From the NCBI RefSeq assembly GCF_031656215.1, contig NZ_CP134228.1, positions 4,793,001 to 4,857,000 of the forward strand: DNA of 64,000 nt. The letters run 5' to 3'. Shown here piece by piece: positions 62,541 to 64,000 of this stretch. The position numbers were made by a program, and so were the translations under genes. The stretch comes from Mesorhizobium koreense. GTDB taxonomy: Bacteria > Pseudomonadota > Alphaproteobacteria > Rhizobiales > Rhizobiaceae. Every line of letters starts with the position of its first letter. The stretch's first letter is position 1. The notes below the pieces were generated by a model that was not told the origin of the DNA, searched no databases, and saw nothing but the letters and a program-made list of their open reading frames with translations.

Positions 62541-63515
62541 TCAGGCTCTCGGCGTTTCGCCGTTGATGACACAGCGATGCAGGTCGGGCGCGATGTTCTT
62601 GCCGCTGAGGATAATCGCTGTCGGCCCGGAGAGCTTCACCGAACCGTTAAGCAGCGCCGCGATACCAACTGCCGCCGCTCCTTCTATCACTTCGCCTTCG
62701 GCCTCGTAGGCGAAGCGGATGCCGGCGGCAATGTCGTCCTCGCCGACCAAGACGCATTCATCGACATAGCGCTTCGTCATATCGAATGTATGCCGGTTTT
62801 CCAGCCCGATGCCGCCGCCGAGCGAATCGGCAAGCGACGGCTCCTCGGGCACCTCGACCGGGCGACCGGCCTCCAAACTGGCCGCCATGGCAGGGCAGCT
62901 TTTCGAGCCGACGCCGATGATGCGGGTTTGTGGGCTAAGCGTCTTCACGGCAAGCGCCACGCCGGAGATCAGGCCGCCGCCGGAAAGCGGAACCAGCACG
63001 GTTTCCAATTCTGGCGCATCTTCCATCACCTCCATGCCGAGCGTGCCCTGCCCGGCGATGACGGCTGCGTCGTCCATCGGCGAGACGCGCCTCAAACCTT
63101 CCGTCTTCTCCAGTTCCGAAGCGGCGCGTTCCGCTTCGTCCTGGCTCTTGCCGACGATGCGGATATCCGCGCCGAGCGCGCGGATCGCCTCGACCTTGTT
63201 CGAGGGCACCAGCGCCGACATACACACGACCGCGCGCGTGCCCGCCGCGATCGCCGCATGGGAGAGTGCCCGGCCGTGATTGCCGGTGGAGAAGGTGACG
63301 ACGCCTCGCGAATGTTCCTCTTCTGTGAGAGAAAGCACTGCATTTGTGGCGCCGCGCAGCTTGAAGCTGCCGGTCGTCTGGTGATGCTCGCATTTCAGAA
63401 GGACGGGTGTGCCGGCGATCCGCTCAAGCCCGGGTGAGCGCCGCATCGGGGTACGCAGCACGCGACCGGCGATCCGCCTGCGCGCCTCAAGAATGTCGGT
63501 GAACGCTATCGCCAT
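62541..63515 (-). CDS. eutB: Hydroxyectoine utilisation dehydratase EutB
   Basis: 324 residues, PLP-dependent threonine-dehydratase-like. The PLP lysine is K52 in HQTTGSFKLRGATNAV, the phosphate-binding Gly loop is VPLSGGGLISGVAL, and GVVTFSTGNHGRALSHAAIA is the substrate site. The likely start is ATG 63515; the frame extends to 63572 without a ribosome site. With EutC it converts hydroxyectoine-derived intermediates. It is the first gene of the operon and is divergent from a solute-binding-protein gene. Confidence 0.88.
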   Translation of the reverse strand: MAIAFTDILEARRRIAGRVLRTPMRRSPGLERIAGTPVLLKCEHHQTTGSFKLRGATNAVLSLTEEEHSRGVVTFSTGNHGRALSHAAIAAGTRAVVCMSALVPSNKVEAIRALGADIRIVGKSQDEAERAASELEKTEGLRRVSPMDDAAVIAGQGTLGMEVMEDAPELETVLVPLSGGGLISGVALAVKTLSPQTRIIGVGSKSCPAMAASLEAGRPVEVPEEPSLADSLGGGIGLENRHTFDMTKRYVDECVLVGEDDIAAGIRFAYEAEGEVIEGAAAVGIAALLNGSVKLSGPTAIILSGKNIAPDLHRCVINGETPRA

Positions 63516-63870
63516 GACTGAGGTCCGGACATGCGGAACGGCGGATGATCCGGGCGCCTCGGCGGCCGGCATTTTGCCATCTGATTGTGCTGCCGATACT
63601 ATGCCTTGGCAATGATAGTGGTTCTATCCAATCTGACCGGAACGGACAGCCGATCCTCCTGCCGTCCGGTCGATAAAAAGAGACATCCTCCCTCGACTCG
63701 GAGGCCGCTCTCCGCAACCCTGAGGGTAACAAAAACAACGATATGGGGAATATCCGGACTTCATGCTCATTGCAGCCGACAGGCATATCGGAATGTCTCG
63801 AACGGCGCTTTCGAAAGACCGGCCGACGCCGGCACATCATCTGCGGCAAGACCTCTGGAAGGATAGTCAA
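63516..63870. other. Divergent regulatory region between eutB and a binding-protein gene
   Basis: About 355 bases without a gene. It must hold the promoters for the leftward eutB operon and the rightward ehuB-like gene. GATATGGGGAATATCCGG (63740-63757 region) and GGCATATCGGAATGTC (63782-63797) look like loosely related direct repeats and could be regulator sites, for example for an EnuR-type regulator; this is a weak reading. Confidence 0.35.
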
Positions 63871-64000
63871 ATGGGAAAGAAAACCAGCATCTCATTCACC
63901 AAACTGATGGTAAGCACCGTGGGCGCGCTCACGATCGCGGCTATGTCGGCAAGCGTCGCGGGCGCAGTGACGCTCAAGGACGTCCAGGACCGCGGCTATA
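63871..64000 (+). CDS. ehuB: Start of a solute-binding protein, probably EhuB (partial)
   Basis: The first 43 residues (MGKKTSISFTKLMVSTVGAL and on) are in the window; the gene runs off the right edge. There is a basic start, a hydrophobic signal peptide (GALTIAAMSASVAGA) and the start of the mature protein VTLKDVQDRGY, a pattern of polar-amino-acid-type binding proteins such as EhuB (ectoine/hydroxyectoine). AAGGA precedes the ATG. Identity rests on its place divergent from eutB-eutC-doeA and is inference. Confidence 0.65.
   Translation, partial: MGKKTSISFTKLMVSTVGALTIAAMSASVAGAVTLKDVQDRGY

Overview
The window looks like a chromosomal segment of an alphaproteobacterium of the order Hyphomicrobiales (Rhizobiales), most probably the Mesorhizobium/Phyllobacteriaceae side. 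The reasons are the high G+C coding style, a zwf-pgl-edd operon, an AsmA protein, a PleC/DivJ/PdhS-type hybrid of PAS domains and histidine kinase, a tRNA-His with discriminator A73, a RamB-like XRE regulator divergent from isocitrate lyase, an Eut/Doe ectoine-catabolism block, and dispersed intergenic hairpin repeats of the kind seen in rhizobia. No phage, plasmid, IS element, rRNA or CRISPR array was seen.

Layout. 0-9 kb: LysR regulator, xseA, a His-rich GCG_CRPN-type secreted protein, an acyltransferase, small secreted proteins, then an envelope-stress-like locus (YceI, a COG4315 secreted-repeat protein, an ECF sigma factor and its anti-sigma factor). YceI and the COG4315-sigma-anti-sigma operon carry the same promoter-like motif (GGATT, 16 bases, TGTT). 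A cytochrome b561-like remnant and tRNA-His follow. 9-18 kb: phasin, a 1238-residue PAS histidine kinase, acetoacetyl-CoA synthetase and AsmA. 18-23 kb: a putrescine-type ABC transporter (potFGHI) and an EamA exporter. 23-29 kb: a tightly coupled five-gene operon of four glycosyltransferases and a polysaccharide deacetylase-like protein, the least familiar block here. 29-35 kb: an oligopeptide-type ABC transporter with all genes overlapping by four bases. 35-41 kb: histidine phosphatase, large MscS channel, FkbM methyltransferase and a NodU-like carbamoyltransferase. 41-45 kb: RamB-like regulator, aceA, a small conserved protein and an atypical receiver protein. 45-53 kb: puuA/puuB-like genes, a cystine-type ABC transporter, an SDR, an MNT antitoxin with a broken HEPN partner, and an aldehyde dehydrogenase. 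53-58 kb: zwf-pgl-edd, a small exported protein, rpe. 58-64 kb: argE, doeA, eutC, eutB, and the start of a divergent solute-binding protein, probably ehuB.

Functionally the window combines carbon-overflow and PHB-related metabolism (phasin, acetoacetyl-CoA synthetase, glyoxylate shunt, Entner-Doudoroff), uptake and degradation of putrescine and ectoines, and surface-glycan functions. Four intergenic hairpin repeats fall into distinct sequence families; two copies of one family sit exactly between convergent genes, which suggests a terminator role.
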